Assembly: GCA_964016985.1 (NCBI GenBank)
Contig: OZ024821.1
Coordinates: forward strand, 87,228,535 to 87,292,534
Direction of reading: 5' to 3'
Source of the DNA: Anodontia alba
Lineage: Eukaryota; Mollusca; Bivalvia; Lucinida; Lucinidae
DNA length: 64,000 bases
The translations under genes and the position numbers were made by a program. Under the pieces are notes generated by a model. The model ran no database searches. It was not told the DNA's origin and saw only the letters and a list, made by a program, of their open reading frames with translations. How positions within the stretch are numbered: position 1 is the stretch's first letter; each line of letters begins with the position of its first letter. Positions 31,727-42,605 of the stretch are shown one piece after another.

Positions 31727-33865
31727 CAAGAGGCCCATGGACCACAGTACACACCTGAGTTAACTGCTGTAAGTTAATCAGGTCATTTATTCGTCATTCC
31801 CTGTCAGCCCGTCAAGTTTCAAGGCAATGGCTTAAACAGTTTTTGAGATATCTTGCTTACAAGGTTAAAATGTTAAAATTTTTAAAGGGCCATAAGTAAA
31901 AAGAAGTTAAGTTGTTTTTTTCAGAAGTTAACTGGTTCATCTACTTATCCTATCCTTTAATGTTTTTTTTTCTTTCTATTTTTAGCTCTGGCAACCATTT
32001 TGTTCAGCAGAGCAGAACCATTTTAGCAATTTTGGCAAAGGGGCATAAGAGGAACACTGATGTGAAATTATTTTGAAATCCGATCACTGGCCATGGAGAT
32101 GTTGTTTAAAGGTCTTTCTGATTTTAGCTCTGGTGACCAATTTGTTTAGCAGAGCAGAGCGACTTTGGCAATTTTGGTAAAGGGGGATAAGAGGAACATT
32201 TCTGTGAAAACATTTTAAAATCAGGCAACTGGCCAAGGAGGAGATGTCGTTTAAAGTTTTTTTCTATTTTTAGCTCAGGCGGCTATTTTCTTCAGCAGTG
32301 CAGAACTTTTTTTGCAATTTTGGTACAGGGCCATAAGAGAAACACTTGTGTGAAATTACTTTGAAATAAGGACACTGGCTGTGGAAGAATTGTCTTTTAA
32401 AGGTTTTATGAAAAAAAATCTTTGCCATAATGTCACTACAAGGCAGAGGCATGGTTGCAGCAAAGAAAATCTGGTCATTTATTCGTCATTCCCTATCAGC
32501 CCGTCAAGTTTCAAGGCAATGGCTTAAACAGTTTTTGAGATATCTTGCTTACAAAGTTAAAATGTTGAAATTTTTAAAGGGCCATAAGTAAAAAGAAGCT
32601 TTTTTTTTTTCAGAAGTTAACTAGTTCATCTTCTTATCCTATCCTTTAAGATTTTTTTTTCCTATTTTTAGCTCTGGCAACCATTTTGTTCAGCAGAGCA
32701 GAACCATTTTAGCAATTTTGGCAAAGGGGCATAAGAGGAACATTGATGTGAAATTATTTTGAAATCCGGCCACTGGCCATGGAGATGTTGTTTAAAGGTC
32801 TTTCTGATTTTAGCTCTGGTGACCAATTTGTTTAGCAGAGCAGAGCGATTTTGGCAATTTTGGTAAAGGGGGATAAGAGGAACATTTCTGTGAAAACATT
32901 TTAAAATCAGGCAACTGGCCAAGGAGGAAATGTCGTTTAGAGTTTTTTTTTTTCTATTTTTAGCTCAGGTGGCTATTTTGTTCAGCAGAGCAGAGCAGAA
33001 CATTTTTTTGAAAATTTGGTACAGGGCCATAAGAGAAACACTTGTGTGAAATTACTTTGAAATCAGGACACTGGCTGTGGAAGAATTGTCTTTTAAAGGT
33101 TTTATGAAAAAGAATCTTTGCCATAATGTCACTACAAGACAGAGGCATGGTTGCAGCAAAGAAAAACTGGTCATTTATTCGTCATTCCCTATCATCCCGT
33201 CAAGTTTCAAGGCAATGGCTTAAACAGTTTTTGAGATATCTTGCTTACAAAGTTAAAATGTTGAAATTTTTAAAGGGCCATAAGTAAAAAGAAGCTAAGT
33301 TGTTTTTTTTTTTCAGAAGTTAACTGGTTCATCTACTTATCCTATCCTTTAAGATTTTTTTTTCTCTATTTTTAGCTCTGGCAACCATTTTGTTCAGCAG
33401 AGCAGAACCATTTTAGCAATTTTGGCAAAGGGGCATAAGAGGAACATTGATGTGAAATTATTTTGAAATCCGCCCACTGGCCATGGAGATGTTGTTTAAA
33501 GGTCTTTCTGATTTTAGCTTTGGTGACCAATTTGTTTAGCAGAGCAGAACGATTTTGGCAATTTTGGTAAAGGGGGGATAAGAGGAACATTTCTGTGAAA
33601 ACATTTTAAAATCAGGCAACTGGCCAAGGAGGAAATGTCGTTTAAAGTTGTTTTTTTTTTTCTATTTTTAGCTCAGGTGGCTATTTTGTTCAGCAGAGCA
33701 GAACATTTTTTTTGAAAATTTGGTACAGGGCTATAAGAGAAACACTTGTGTGAAATTACTTTGAAATCAAGACACTGGCTGTGGAAGAATTGTCTTTTAA
33801 AGGTTTTATGAAAAAGAATCTTTGCCATAATGTAACTACAAGGCAGAGGCATGGTTCCAGCAAAG
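31727..33865 (+). mobile_element. tandem-array element, family F: three ~695-bp higher-order units
   Basis: Opens with acaagaggcccatggaccac. Units begin with catttattcgtcattccct at ~31785, 32475 and 33172 (period ~690-697), closely similar. Each unit contains four or five ~130-150 bp subunits built on tttttagctctgg..ttgttcagcagagcagaac, so the array is hierarchical. Array continuation resumes at 35166-35430 after an insertion. Confidence 0.85.
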
Positions 33866-35165
33866 AAAAACTGTGCCGGTAAACTTCGCCGATCATTGCT
33901 ACTAATTGCAATGCTCTGGCAAAGTATCTTAATTGCCAGCAGGGGGGAGTTTGCCAGAACTTTGCCAAAAGATATTGGGGATCAAGGAGCTTGCCAAATC
34001 TTTGCTAGAAAGTTTTCTTTTTTGAGGTAGTTTGCCAGAGATTTGCCATGATCCTTGAATCTGATGATTACTAACGATTATTTCATTCCACTCAGTTGTT
34101 TATTTGGAATTTCAAAATTTATTGGACAAAGATAATTATACTGTAAGCAGCAGACCACCTCAATATTAATAATTATATTCAAATAAGAAATATTCTGAAA
34201 TGGGGTTAAAGAAAATTTGCTACATCAATAATTTTCAGCTTACATTTGCAAGTTTTTACAACAACTGAATGTTAACAACATAGATCACTGTGACAGTGAT
34301 AATATAAAACAATCCAAACTGGGTCTTCAATGGGGAAAAACAACAGTCTGCTGACATGATCCATATTAACTCATTTTTCTGGTACTTTGAAAAGTTTCAA
34401 GCTGTTAATTTCAGTGCAGAAGTGAATTTCTATAACATTATGGCAAGCTTATGGCCAACTTTGCCAGAACATTGCCAGAAAATAATTGTAATTATGCAAA
34501 ACAGGTTTAGGGAAATATTTATGGCCCTGTTGCCAAGACTCCAATGTGCTTTTATTTAAGATATCATAAAAGTGGCAGATAGTTTGCTTTTGACCAAAAA
34601 GTGCAGTCATTTATAGTATAGCACTGAATGAGTGTCCAGTTAGAAAGTAAAGGATTTAATAGTAATTTTCTTGTTTTCTTGTGGAGTACATGTAATTTTG
34701 TATTCGTTGTGTCAGTGTGAATTGATATGGGTTTGTGTTTTCGCTGGAGTACTGTTTTCTATATGGATTCTTAAATTTAATTTAAAAGTGTCATAGAAAG
34801 TTAACCTTATACATAAAACATTAGTATGAAATGCTCAAATATCTGTCTAAGATAAAAAATATCTGACCTGAAATCTTACATAGGGTATATTTGCAGGTGT
34901 CTTGTGTGTTCAGGGTGTCCGCATTTTAGAACAGCAACATCCCTGAAGGCCTGCGCATGAATATTTTTAGCTTTGTAAAGTCCCTTTTCCCATAGTACAG
35001 TCAAATGTTTGCCGCAATTTTGCAATAGGTCTGCAGAAACCTTATGGCAGACTTCATTTGCATGGTAAAAACACACTGCAGCAACTTTGCGGCAATGTTG
35101 CTGTATCATTGCCACAACTTGGTCATAGCTCTGCAGCAGACCTTGCCACAGACCTATTTTTTTCA
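33866..35165. mobile_element. insertion of tttgccaga-rich sequence inside family F
   Basis: About 1.3 kb unlike the array. Both ends are rich in ttgccagaactttgcca and tgcggcaatgttgc motifs, with an AT-rich middle (34080-34980). No ORF and no clear terminal repeats, so the type is unknown. Confidence 0.4.
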
Positions 35166-35424
35166 TAAGGGTATATAGCTCTGGCCGCCATATTCTGATC
35201 AGCCAAGCAGAAACATTTTAGTAGTTTTGTTAGAGGGCCATTGGAGGAACACTTCTGTGCAAATATTTTGAAATCAGGCCATTGACCAAGGACGAGATGT
35301 CATTTGATGATTTTCTATTTTTAGCTCTGGTGGCCATCTTGTTCATTGGAGCAGAACCATTGCTGCCATCTTGGATTTCCGATTGACACAATTTTAGCTT
35401 GTTTCGATCCAGAAGTCATCCTGT

Positions 35425-36345
35425 TGCTATAGAGCAAGAAAAAGGTAAGAGAAAAGTCCAGGGAGTGTCACAATCACAAACCACAGCCCTTCCCGGAGCC
35501 CAAGAGGAAGAGGAAACCGACAAATCCAAACAAGCACAAATCGAACAAACGTACGAAAAGCACTAAGATTAGCTCTCTCTTCCCCAAGCGAGGTAATCGC
35601 AATACTAAAAGGACTGAAAAACACAAGAACAAAATGACACATGGAAAGACATACAACAAATCGCCTCGTAGAATAAACCACAAAGCAACAAGGAGTAAGA
35701 CTAACACCAGGACTACCGCCTTAGAACGGTCAGTAGAGAAAACACCGGGGGTTTAAAGCACTTTTACAGCTAGCCAACTTCACCCTAGGTCCCGATGCCA
35801 CTCTTAATCACAACAAGTAAAACAGAAAACAAAATGGGCAGCTGTTGAAGGTAACCAAAATGCTAGCATCACAAAACAACTAGTAAAACAGAAAGCAAAG
35901 AGGGCAGCTGTTGAAGACGGTGACCACAATGCAAGCATCACAACACATACAGAAAAAAAAAAAAAAAAAAAGAGCTACAAAGAGTAAGAACAACACCAGG
36001 ACCACCGCCTTAGAACGTTCAGTAGAAAGAACTACCGGGGTGGGGGACGGCGGGGGAGGGGGGGGGGGTGGTGGTGTTAAAGCACTTTTACAGCTAGCTA
36101 ACTTCACCCTGGGTCCGGATGCTACTCTTAATACAGAAACACATAAAAATTCGGTTCGCATAAAGGCTCCCAACTCAGTCAATGCATCAAAGCGAAAACA
36201 TAAAAATAAAATGAATCACTATAATAAACAAAGACGAGTACTCATGGCTAATTCTACTGTATACCAGAGTAAATGAAAACCAATAGTTTAACCACGGCGG
36301 GCCAAGCCAAAGACATATCGTCAAGCCCCAACCCACTGGTTAAAG
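35425..36345 (-). mobile_element. 3' region of the RT element, with an internal duplication
   Basis: Downstream (minus sense) of the RT fragment. A segment of about 190 bp (gcaacaaggagtaagactaa caccagg..agcacttttacagctagc) occurs twice (35680-35890 and 35975-36135). A G-run (36050-36070) and an A-run lie in the second copy. The part 35430-35690 is shared with 29775-29975. Open plus-strand frames here (e.g. 35911-36276) are probably incidental. Confidence 0.55.
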
Positions 36346-36347
36346 TT

Positions 36348-36740
36348 TTACGAAGAGACCGTCATTGAGTCAGAGGCCTGAACCACCGTCGTGCAATTAA
36401 AGAGTAAAGCATAGCCATCAACAATGATTGGGTTGACAACTAGGCATGCAGTCTGCCGCATAATATCCAGGCTATAGCCAATTCTTTTATAACGGTTAAT
36501 AAGTTTTCTGAATTGCTCCGAAAAGTTAGATTTACCTACAATTTTTCTAAATCTGTACACTAAGTCACCGTAAAATTCTGGTTCCGATATACCTTGTTGC
36601 AGAAGTGTTTTCAGAATGAGGCTATATTGTTCTAACAAGGCACTGTGTCTGCGATAAAATTTCGAAAACGCCTTACGAAGTTTAAAATAACGATAGCCCT
36701 GCCTATGGAGTTTGGCAGTAAGGGCTTTATTATGGTAGTT
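36348..36740 (-). pseudogene. reverse-transcriptase element, C-terminal coding part
   Basis: Minus-strand frame with QGYRYFKLRKAFSKFYRRHS, LLQQGISEPEFYGDLVYRFR and a terminal RQTACLVVNPIIVDGYALLF before a stop at 36348. It is the direct continuation of the fragment at 39110-39365; the long-TIR element at ~36744-39105 was inserted between them. I recognise the pattern as the end of an RT protein common in bivalve genomes, possibly Penelope-like, but cannot assign the class. Confidence 0.65.
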
Positions 36741-37311
36741 AAAGTTCGGTATTTGGGAATACTGAAATCCAATATTTACCGGAATCTTCCGGAATCTAAT
36801 ATTAATTACCGAAATCCAACTATATTATACCATGATTTGTGTAAATTTAGACAAATACACTGTTAAATAATATATAAACAGATAATATGGCCAAGTTTGG
36901 AAGATTTTTTTGGAATAATAACGATTTTATTAACGTTTTTTACAATTTCGGACTCTACTGAAATCCAATATTGATTACCGAAATCCAACTATATTATCAA
37001 GTTTACCATGATTTGTGTAAATTTAGACAGATACTGTTAAATGATATATAAACAGATTATATGTCCAAGTTTGGAAGATTTTTTTTTAATAATAACGATT
37101 TTATTAACGTTTTTTTATAATTTTCATAGGTGGAGTTACTTCCCTTCGTAGCCTAGCTCTGTGACGGGTACATAGAAATACGGGGGATCACAGCGAAACA
37201 TTACTTTTAGTCTGGGCAGATAACGAAAGAGGGCAAATAGAGATAAAATATAGCAAGACACGTTTTATACTTGCACTGTTTATTCCATAATTAAATAATC
37301 CATTCAATGTA

Positions 37312-37317
<6 letters not shown>

Positions 37318-37371
<54 letters not shown>
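37318..37371. repeat. (CT)n microsatellite
   Basis: Uninterrupted tc/ct dinucleotides, about 27 repeats, inside the long-TIR element. Confidence 0.97.
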
Positions 37372-37372
<1 letters not shown>

Positions 37373-38035
37373 AACAGCATAAAGTATATAAAACAATGTA
37401 TATTCAAAAATCTACTTATTAAACTAAACAGTTTGAAGAATCAACCATATATCGGTCACGCCATACGAAAACGTGTCCTCAGACATATGTGGACAGCGAA
37501 GGCCCAGATAACAGACTGCGCGGATGCACAGCCTGATCAGGATCTTCACTGTCTGCTAACAGACTCATTGGATACTGCAAAATGTACGAATCGAAATCAA
37601 AGGCCCGGATGATACTGCATGCAGGGCAACTGGAAGATGTCCCAACGGGCACACAACGTGGTTACGACGTTCCTAAGACTCCGTACATTTTGCACATGTT
37701 CAAAGGCACTTTTTCGCTCGATGTCCGTGTCATAAATTTAACAGTGCCATATGAAATAGAATAATAGTAAACACATATTTTAAAAACAGTAAACTCAACT
37801 CCAGAAATAAAATAAGTAATGCAACTTTTAATGTATAAAAAAGCGAATGTCTATATAGAGAATTCTGAAATTGTAAACTTGGTAGATTTTTTAAAATATT
37901 TGAAATATATGTTAACCTTGAAATTAGAAAATGGCACAAAAGTAAATTGATATCTGCATACACATTATATAATTATATATAATAGCTGAAATATATTAAC
38001 CCATTTACAAAAGGACATAAGCAAATACTGTAGCT

Positions 38036-38072
38036 CTAGATCAGACGCCACGGAGCGCGGCGTCTGATCTAG
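38036..38072. repeat. 14-bp perfect hairpin
   Basis: CTAGATCAGACGCC - 9 nt - GGCGTCTGATCTAG, in the unique centre of the long-TIR element. Confidence 0.9.
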
Positions 38073-39109
38073 GACTACTCTATTTGAGTTCACCAGGCTT
38101 AAATAACTATCTACCAGACATAGCTATATGACACACAGAATCTGTAACAACCCTCCTTACACCGGGATGGGCTAAATGCCGCATAAGGTTGTTACTGGCC
38201 AATGCGTTATATGCGCACAAAAAAGGTGTAGACCCGGATCAAACCCTTTCTGGGAAAAATAAGAAATATAACAAATTGTCGTCTGTTAAATTATCCATGG
38301 GTCAGCTTATACGACTCTATTTAGTTTGTGTGGGATGTGTTTAGTTTGTATGCAATTCAATGAAAAAAAAAAAAAAAAAAAAAAAAATCAGACCCTGATC
38401 AGACGCTGTATTCTGTGTCATCTGCTAAATTAGCCTAGAAAGTGGTAAAGGTTAAGATTGGATAAATCCATTCAAATGAAGTATTTGTGGGAGAGTTTTA
38501 CAATCGTTAGGCTACCGATTTGCATGCAGTTATATGCAAAAAAAAACAACAAAAAACAAAAAACAAAACAAAAAAACTATGCTTTATATCATGACATTTC
38601 ATGCTTGATATCGTCTCCAGTGGAGAAATTTGCAGGAAAAATCAAAGCTTTATTTATTGGAAAAATATGAAAAATGTTTCGCTGTGTTCCCCCGTATTTC
38701 TATGTACCCGTCACAGAGCTAAGCTACGAAGGGAAGTAACTCCACCAATGAAAATTATAAAAACGTTAATAAAATCGTTATTATTCCACTATTTTTCCCA
38801 AACTTGGACATATTATCTGTTTATATATCATTTAACAGTGTATATGTCTAAATTTATATAAATCATGATAAATTTGATAATATAGTAGGATTTCGGCAGA
38901 TTCCGAAATTGTAATAAATGTTAATAAAATCGTTATTATTCCAAAACAATCTTCCAAACTTGGCCGTTTTATCTGTTTATATATTATTTAACAGTGTATG
39001 TGTCTAAATTTACACAAATCATGGTAAACTTGATACTATAGTTGGATTTCGGTATTTAAATATTGGATTCCGGTAGATTTCCGGTAAACATTGGATTTCG
39101 GTAATCCCA

Positions 39110-39365
39110 AATACCCATTAAAGTCATTAAGATTTGAAGAAGCTCTGGCGAATCTAATAAGTTGAGATATGTATACCCCATATGAGGTACGCCGGGGGAC
39201 ATCGCCATCCAGAAAAGGGAAATTGACTATATCAAAATCAAAATCGTCCCGTTTACCATAAATTTTGGTGGAAACGGTACCATTAGATATACATAGATTC
39301 AAATCCAAAAAAGGTGCCTCGGTATCGGAAGAATTTGCTCTATTACTACAGTAGTAGGTGACCAA
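39110..39365 (-). pseudogene. reverse-transcriptase element, upstream coding fragment
   Basis: Minus-strand frame with APFLDLNLCISNGTVSTKIY, FDIVNFPFLDGDVP and SYGVYISQLIRFARASSN, stopping at the insertion boundary (..NDFN). F-L-D-L plus a T-x-Y segment followed by an R-rich helix resembles the post-catalytic part of Penelope-like and related RTs. Upstream RT motifs are missing: the copy is truncated near 39366. It continues in 36348-36740. Confidence 0.65.
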
Positions 39366-39705
39366 TGCTTTAGGAAGAGATTCAAGATGGCAGCTGTGGC
39401 GACCCTCTCGGATTTTCTATTGGCTCATTTAACTAATTTGTATCTACTAAGTGCCCTAATGCTCATCATCAAGTTTCGATTCAACAGGATTATAGAGGAG
39501 ATGTCCAACATATGAATTCTCAACATTTTTCCAATATAAATGTATAGGGCCCATACAAATGCATGGGGAAGCAAATTTGACCTTGCCGTGAAAAGGTCAA
39601 ATGTCAACGTAGGACAATCATTCTAGCAATTTTGGTAGTTCTCCTGTCCCCAATGATTTATGCAAAGATTAGGCCCCAGGGCTTATTTGGTTCTGGAGAA
39701 GAAGA

Positions 39706-39880
39706 TGTAACGGTTATTGATATAGATCACTTCTACAGACTCGCTGTGGAAGCCGGCTTTTATGGCGACACTGGTAGAGTGATTGGCTTTTTTACGAAGT
39801 TAAGCAACGGAGATCATGGTTAGTACCTGGATGGGTGACCGCGGTGCTTGACTTCGTGGAAGACCCGGTTTCACGCTACA
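39706..39880 (+). repeat. 5' LTR of the TRIM
   Basis: TGTAACGGTTATTGATATAG .. TTTCACGCTACA. It contains a small hairpin (cttctacag..ctgtggaag) and the 5S-like segment 39796-39840. Confidence 0.88.
39796..39840 (+). promoter_or_regulatory. 5S rRNA-like internal promoter segment (boxes A and C)
   Basis: AAGTTAAGCAAC (39797-39808) matches the 5S box A region. GGTTAGTACCTGGATGGG plus TGACC (39818-39840) matches the 5S box C region. The gap between them is close to that of animal 5S genes. The rest of a 5S gene is absent, so this is not a functional rRNA gene. Known: these boxes bind TFIIIA and recruit Pol III. Promoter activity here is inferred. Confidence 0.75.
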
Positions 39881-39881
39881 C

Positions 39882-39899
39882 TGGTGGCAGCGGTGGGAT
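39882..39899 (+). other. TRIM primer binding site
   Basis: TGGTGGCAGCGGTGGGAT begins one nt after the LTR. It is the exact complement of a tRNA ending ATCCCACCGCTGCCACCA (Leu-type). It nearly matches the primer site of the Ty3-like element at 3000-3018. Confidence 0.8.
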
Positions 39900-39982
39900 G
39901 GAATACCGTGTTCTTAGTGTGTTGCATAGGCTCCGCCCTCGGATTTGCCTAGTGAGGCGTGTGTGACTTCGGGATGAAGTCA

Positions 39983-40000
39983 AGAGATGAGGGGGAGAAA
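39983..40000 (+). other. TRIM polypurine tract
   Basis: agagatgagggggagaaa directly precedes the 3' LTR: purine-rich with one T. Confidence 0.75.
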
Positions 40001-40177
40001 TGTAACGGTTATTGATATAGATCACTTCTACAGCCTCGCTGTGGAAGCCAGCTTTTATGGCGACACTGGTAGAGTGATTGGCTTTTTTACAAAGTTCAGC
40101 AAGCAACGGAGATCGCGGTTAGTACCTGGATGGGTGACCACGGCGCTTGACCGTGGAAGTCCCGGTTTCACTATACA
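40001..40177 (+). repeat. 3' LTR of the TRIM
   Basis: Same as the 5' LTR, with a 4-nt CAGC insertion in the 5S box A-like part and a 2-nt deletion further on. The box C-like part is intact (40117-40139). Confidence 0.88.
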
Positions 40178-41159
40178 AAGATTTTTAAAGGTTTTTACCA
40201 TATATGGTCATGGCAGCCATCTTGGTCAATGGACCATGACCATTTTAGCAATCTTTTGTTCCCCTGCCCCAAAGACGTATAAAATTACTTATTTATTACT
40301 GTATTATTTACGTCCTTGCCTGCCCTAAGAAGGCTCCACATGAAATTTGAACAACATTGGCCGAGAGGCTTCAGAGCAGAAGTCATTTGAAATTATCACC
40401 ATTTTATCCATACAAATGTATAGGGCCCATTCAAATGCATATGGAAGCAAACTTGACCTCGCCATAAAAAGGTCAAATGTCAATGTACGAGCATCATTTT
40501 AGCAACTGTCGTAGACCTCCCGTCCCCAATGATTTGCGCAAAGATTTAGCCACGAGGCTTCCTCTGTTCTGGAGCAGAAGATTTTTAAAGGTTTTACCAT
40601 ATATAGGCATGGCGCCCATCATGGTCAGTGGAATGCAACCATTTTAGCAACCTTTCATTCCCCTGCCCCAAGGAGGCTTCACATGAAATTTGAGCAATAT
40701 TGGCCCAGAGGCTTCTGAGGAGAAGTTGTTTGAAATTCTCAACATTTTCCCATACAAATGTATGGTGCCCATGCAAATGCATAGGGAAGTAAATTTGACC
40801 TCGCCATAAAACGGTCAAATATCAATGTACAGCCATTATTTTAGCAACTGTGGTAGACCTCCCGTCCCCTATGACTTAAGCAAAGATTCAGCCCCAAGGC
40901 ATCCTCGATTCTGGAGAAGAAGAGTTTTAAAGGTTTTTACCATATATGGGCATGGCAGCCATCTTGGTCAATCGACTGCGACCTTTAGCAACCTCTCGTT
41001 CCCCCAATCTAAGGAGGCTCCATATGAAATTTGAGCAAAACTGGCTTGGCGGCTTCAGAGAAATCGTTTGAAAATGTTAACGGACGGACGGACGACGGAC
41101 AAAAAGTGGTCACTATAGCTCATCTTGAGTATTGCTCAGGTGAGCTAAAACGAGAAAGG

Positions 41160-41370
41160 TTGAAGACAGACTAAAAATAAGAGGGCCTTAATTTGCTCAC
41201 CTGAGTGTCATTGTCTCTAGTATATTCTAAAGACTATGATTTCTCATCATACTACTATGTATATTTACAATTTGTTGAAAATAAATGTTTTCGGATGACA
41301 AGCTGGGGGGTGCTGGACAGAAGCATGATCACAGGGTGCCTTATTGTTGAATAGGCATGTGAACTAGATC
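41160..41370. other. start of another tandem-array element, truncated
   Basis: agagggccttaatttgctca cctgag is the usual opening of these arrays, but no array follows. Confidence 0.4.
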
Positions 41371-41640
41371 CCAGCAAACACCCGACGTTGGATCAACGTT
41401 GGAATTTGGTTGGATTCTGGTCGCGACGTCGCCGACCTAAATACAACGTCGGAATAACGTTAAATCGGCGATGTCAGGTCCACGTCCAACTCCTACGTCG
41501 TATCAACGTTGGATATTGGTTGGATTTTGGTCGCGACAGGGACGACAAAAGTACAACGTCTGTACAACGTAAAATTGTGATGTCAGTTCGACGTCTGATT
41601 ACAACGTCCTGTCGACGAATATTTACTTGATTTTATATAA
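41371..41640. mobile_element. CCCAGCAAAC element, array of caacgttgg-type repeats
   Basis: Begins cccagcaaacacccgacgtt. It then has two ~120-bp units with ggatcaacgttgg, ggttggattytggtcgcgac and tacaacgtc..aacgt. Related to 57517-58023. The right terminus is not recognisable. Confidence 0.55.
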
Positions 41641-42605
41641 TTTTTTAAAAGGTTTTGAAAAAAAAAAAAAAACTCCATGCACCTACTCATATCAAACTTC
41701 GTAACCGATAGACTGGTTCCCTGTCATTTGTATACTGGTCGCACATCAGTATATGAAGCAGAACAAAAATGAATCTTGCCATTGTGCATGCGTTTAAATT
41801 ACCAATACGAAGACAGTTTTAATTCGTATATATAGAATTTGAAAGGTCAAAAGAAAGAGGAGTTTTCCAATCCCTGGGAATGCAAACGTCAGCTCCTATA
41901 AATAGATAACAATGATTCTACTAGATACCGGTCGTGATGTACGAAGACTAGTGGAACATATTTGTGGCAGGAAACCAGTCTAGTTTACCCTAACGGTGTG
42001 ACGTCATTAATTTATACTCTCAAGCCATTCGAGCGGCAGAAATATTTTCATTATTTAAATTGAATATATATTACAATTCCCTTTTACGCAACTAATTTAT
42101 ATTGTTTTATTTACAACAACTATTTAAATGAAAAAAAAAAGAAGTTATATAAATATTTATTTGTTTAGGTCACGTTATTGAGATTACCATTGGATGCGCG
42201 CGCCATTTTTACACGAATTTCAAAGAAAGAAGAAAGATTATAAAGGTGAGAAATGTAGAATTTCGTTTGCCTGTTCTCGATTTAGCATTTAAAGCAAATG
42301 CGTATTTGTAATGTACAACAGCACTATATATATACCTAATCAATATATATCTACCATTTGTATTAATTGACCTCCGTCTTCACTTGACCATTTAACTGAC
42401 AACCGCTCGTGGCTCAGTTGCCTGAGTTGGTACTCCCATACATGAGAGTTCTGCGTTCCAGATGTTCATATTTTACGTTTATATGCTGTTATTTATGTTT
42501 TTATTATTCTTCGGAACGCGAACTCTCATACGGAATACGCTATTTTCCTTTCGCGAGGACCGCAAAAATCTGTTGCGCTGCACTTTCTGGTTGAATAAAT
42601 AGCAT
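41641..42605. other. mostly unique spacer
   Basis: Possible 5' exon edge ttataaag|gtgagaaatg near 42246 (plus), with no coding support. An inverted repeat at 42441-42459 / 42513-42531 (catgagagttctgcgttcc / ggaacgcgaactctcatac) is preceded by a tRNA-head-like cgtggctcagttgcctgagt. Confidence 0.4.

Larger units (their letters stand above)
36744..39105. mobile_element. ~2.36 kb non-autonomous DNA element with ~470-bp TIRs
   Basis: Left end GGTATTTGGGAA.. and right end ..TCCCAAATACC are inverse. Inverted similarity runs from ~36744 to ~37205 and from ~38670 to ~39105 (aacgattttattaacgtttt / aaaacgttaataaaatcgtt; cgtagcctagctctgtgacg / cgtcacagagctaagctacg). Each TIR holds a ~200-bp internal direct repeat. 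The flanks gTTAAAGTt and aTTAAAGTc look like a 9-bp target duplication with two mismatches. Long TIRs with a ~9-bp duplication suggest a Mutator-like (MULE) element. The interior has no transposase. Confidence 0.75.
39706..40177 (+). mobile_element. TRIM (miniature LTR retrotransposon) with 5S-like LTRs
   Basis: 472 bp: 5' LTR 39706-39880 (175 bp), primer site, ~100-bp non-coding interior, purine tract, 3' LTR 40001-40177 (177 bp). LTRs start TGTAACGG and end CTACA/ATACA. They differ at about a dozen positions including a 4-nt indel. The target duplication AAGA is at 39702-39705 and 40178-40181. Removing the element restores the array sequence gagaagaagatttttaaagg exactly. It has no coding capacity, so it must be moved in trans. 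Each LTR carries 5S rRNA-like sequence. Confidence 0.88.
39435..41150 (+). mobile_element. tandem-array element, family G (~340-400 bp units), with TRIM inside
   Basis: Units with cccatacaaatgtatagggc, ttctggagaagaag and accatatatgggcatggc recur (39521, 40399, 40741). The end has acggacggacggacgacgga and the hairpin agctcatcttgag..gctcaggtgagct (41117-41149). A 472-bp TRIM interrupts it at 39706. Confidence 0.8.

Noticed and set aside
31781..33865. CRISPR array
   Set aside because: Direct repeats are ~695 bp with no short repeat-spacer structure, and the genome is eukaryotic.
35911..36276. 121-codon plus-strand ORF with a poly-Gly run
   Set aside because: Spans A- and G-homopolymers in the 3' region of a minus-strand RT element; likely incidental.
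37582..37764. Transposase of the long-TIR element
   Set aside because: 60 codons, no D-D-E motif or zinc finger.
39796..39840. A genuine 5S rRNA gene
   Set aside because: Only the internal control boxes match. The 5' and 3' stems of 5S are absent, and it occurs in both LTRs of a TRIM.
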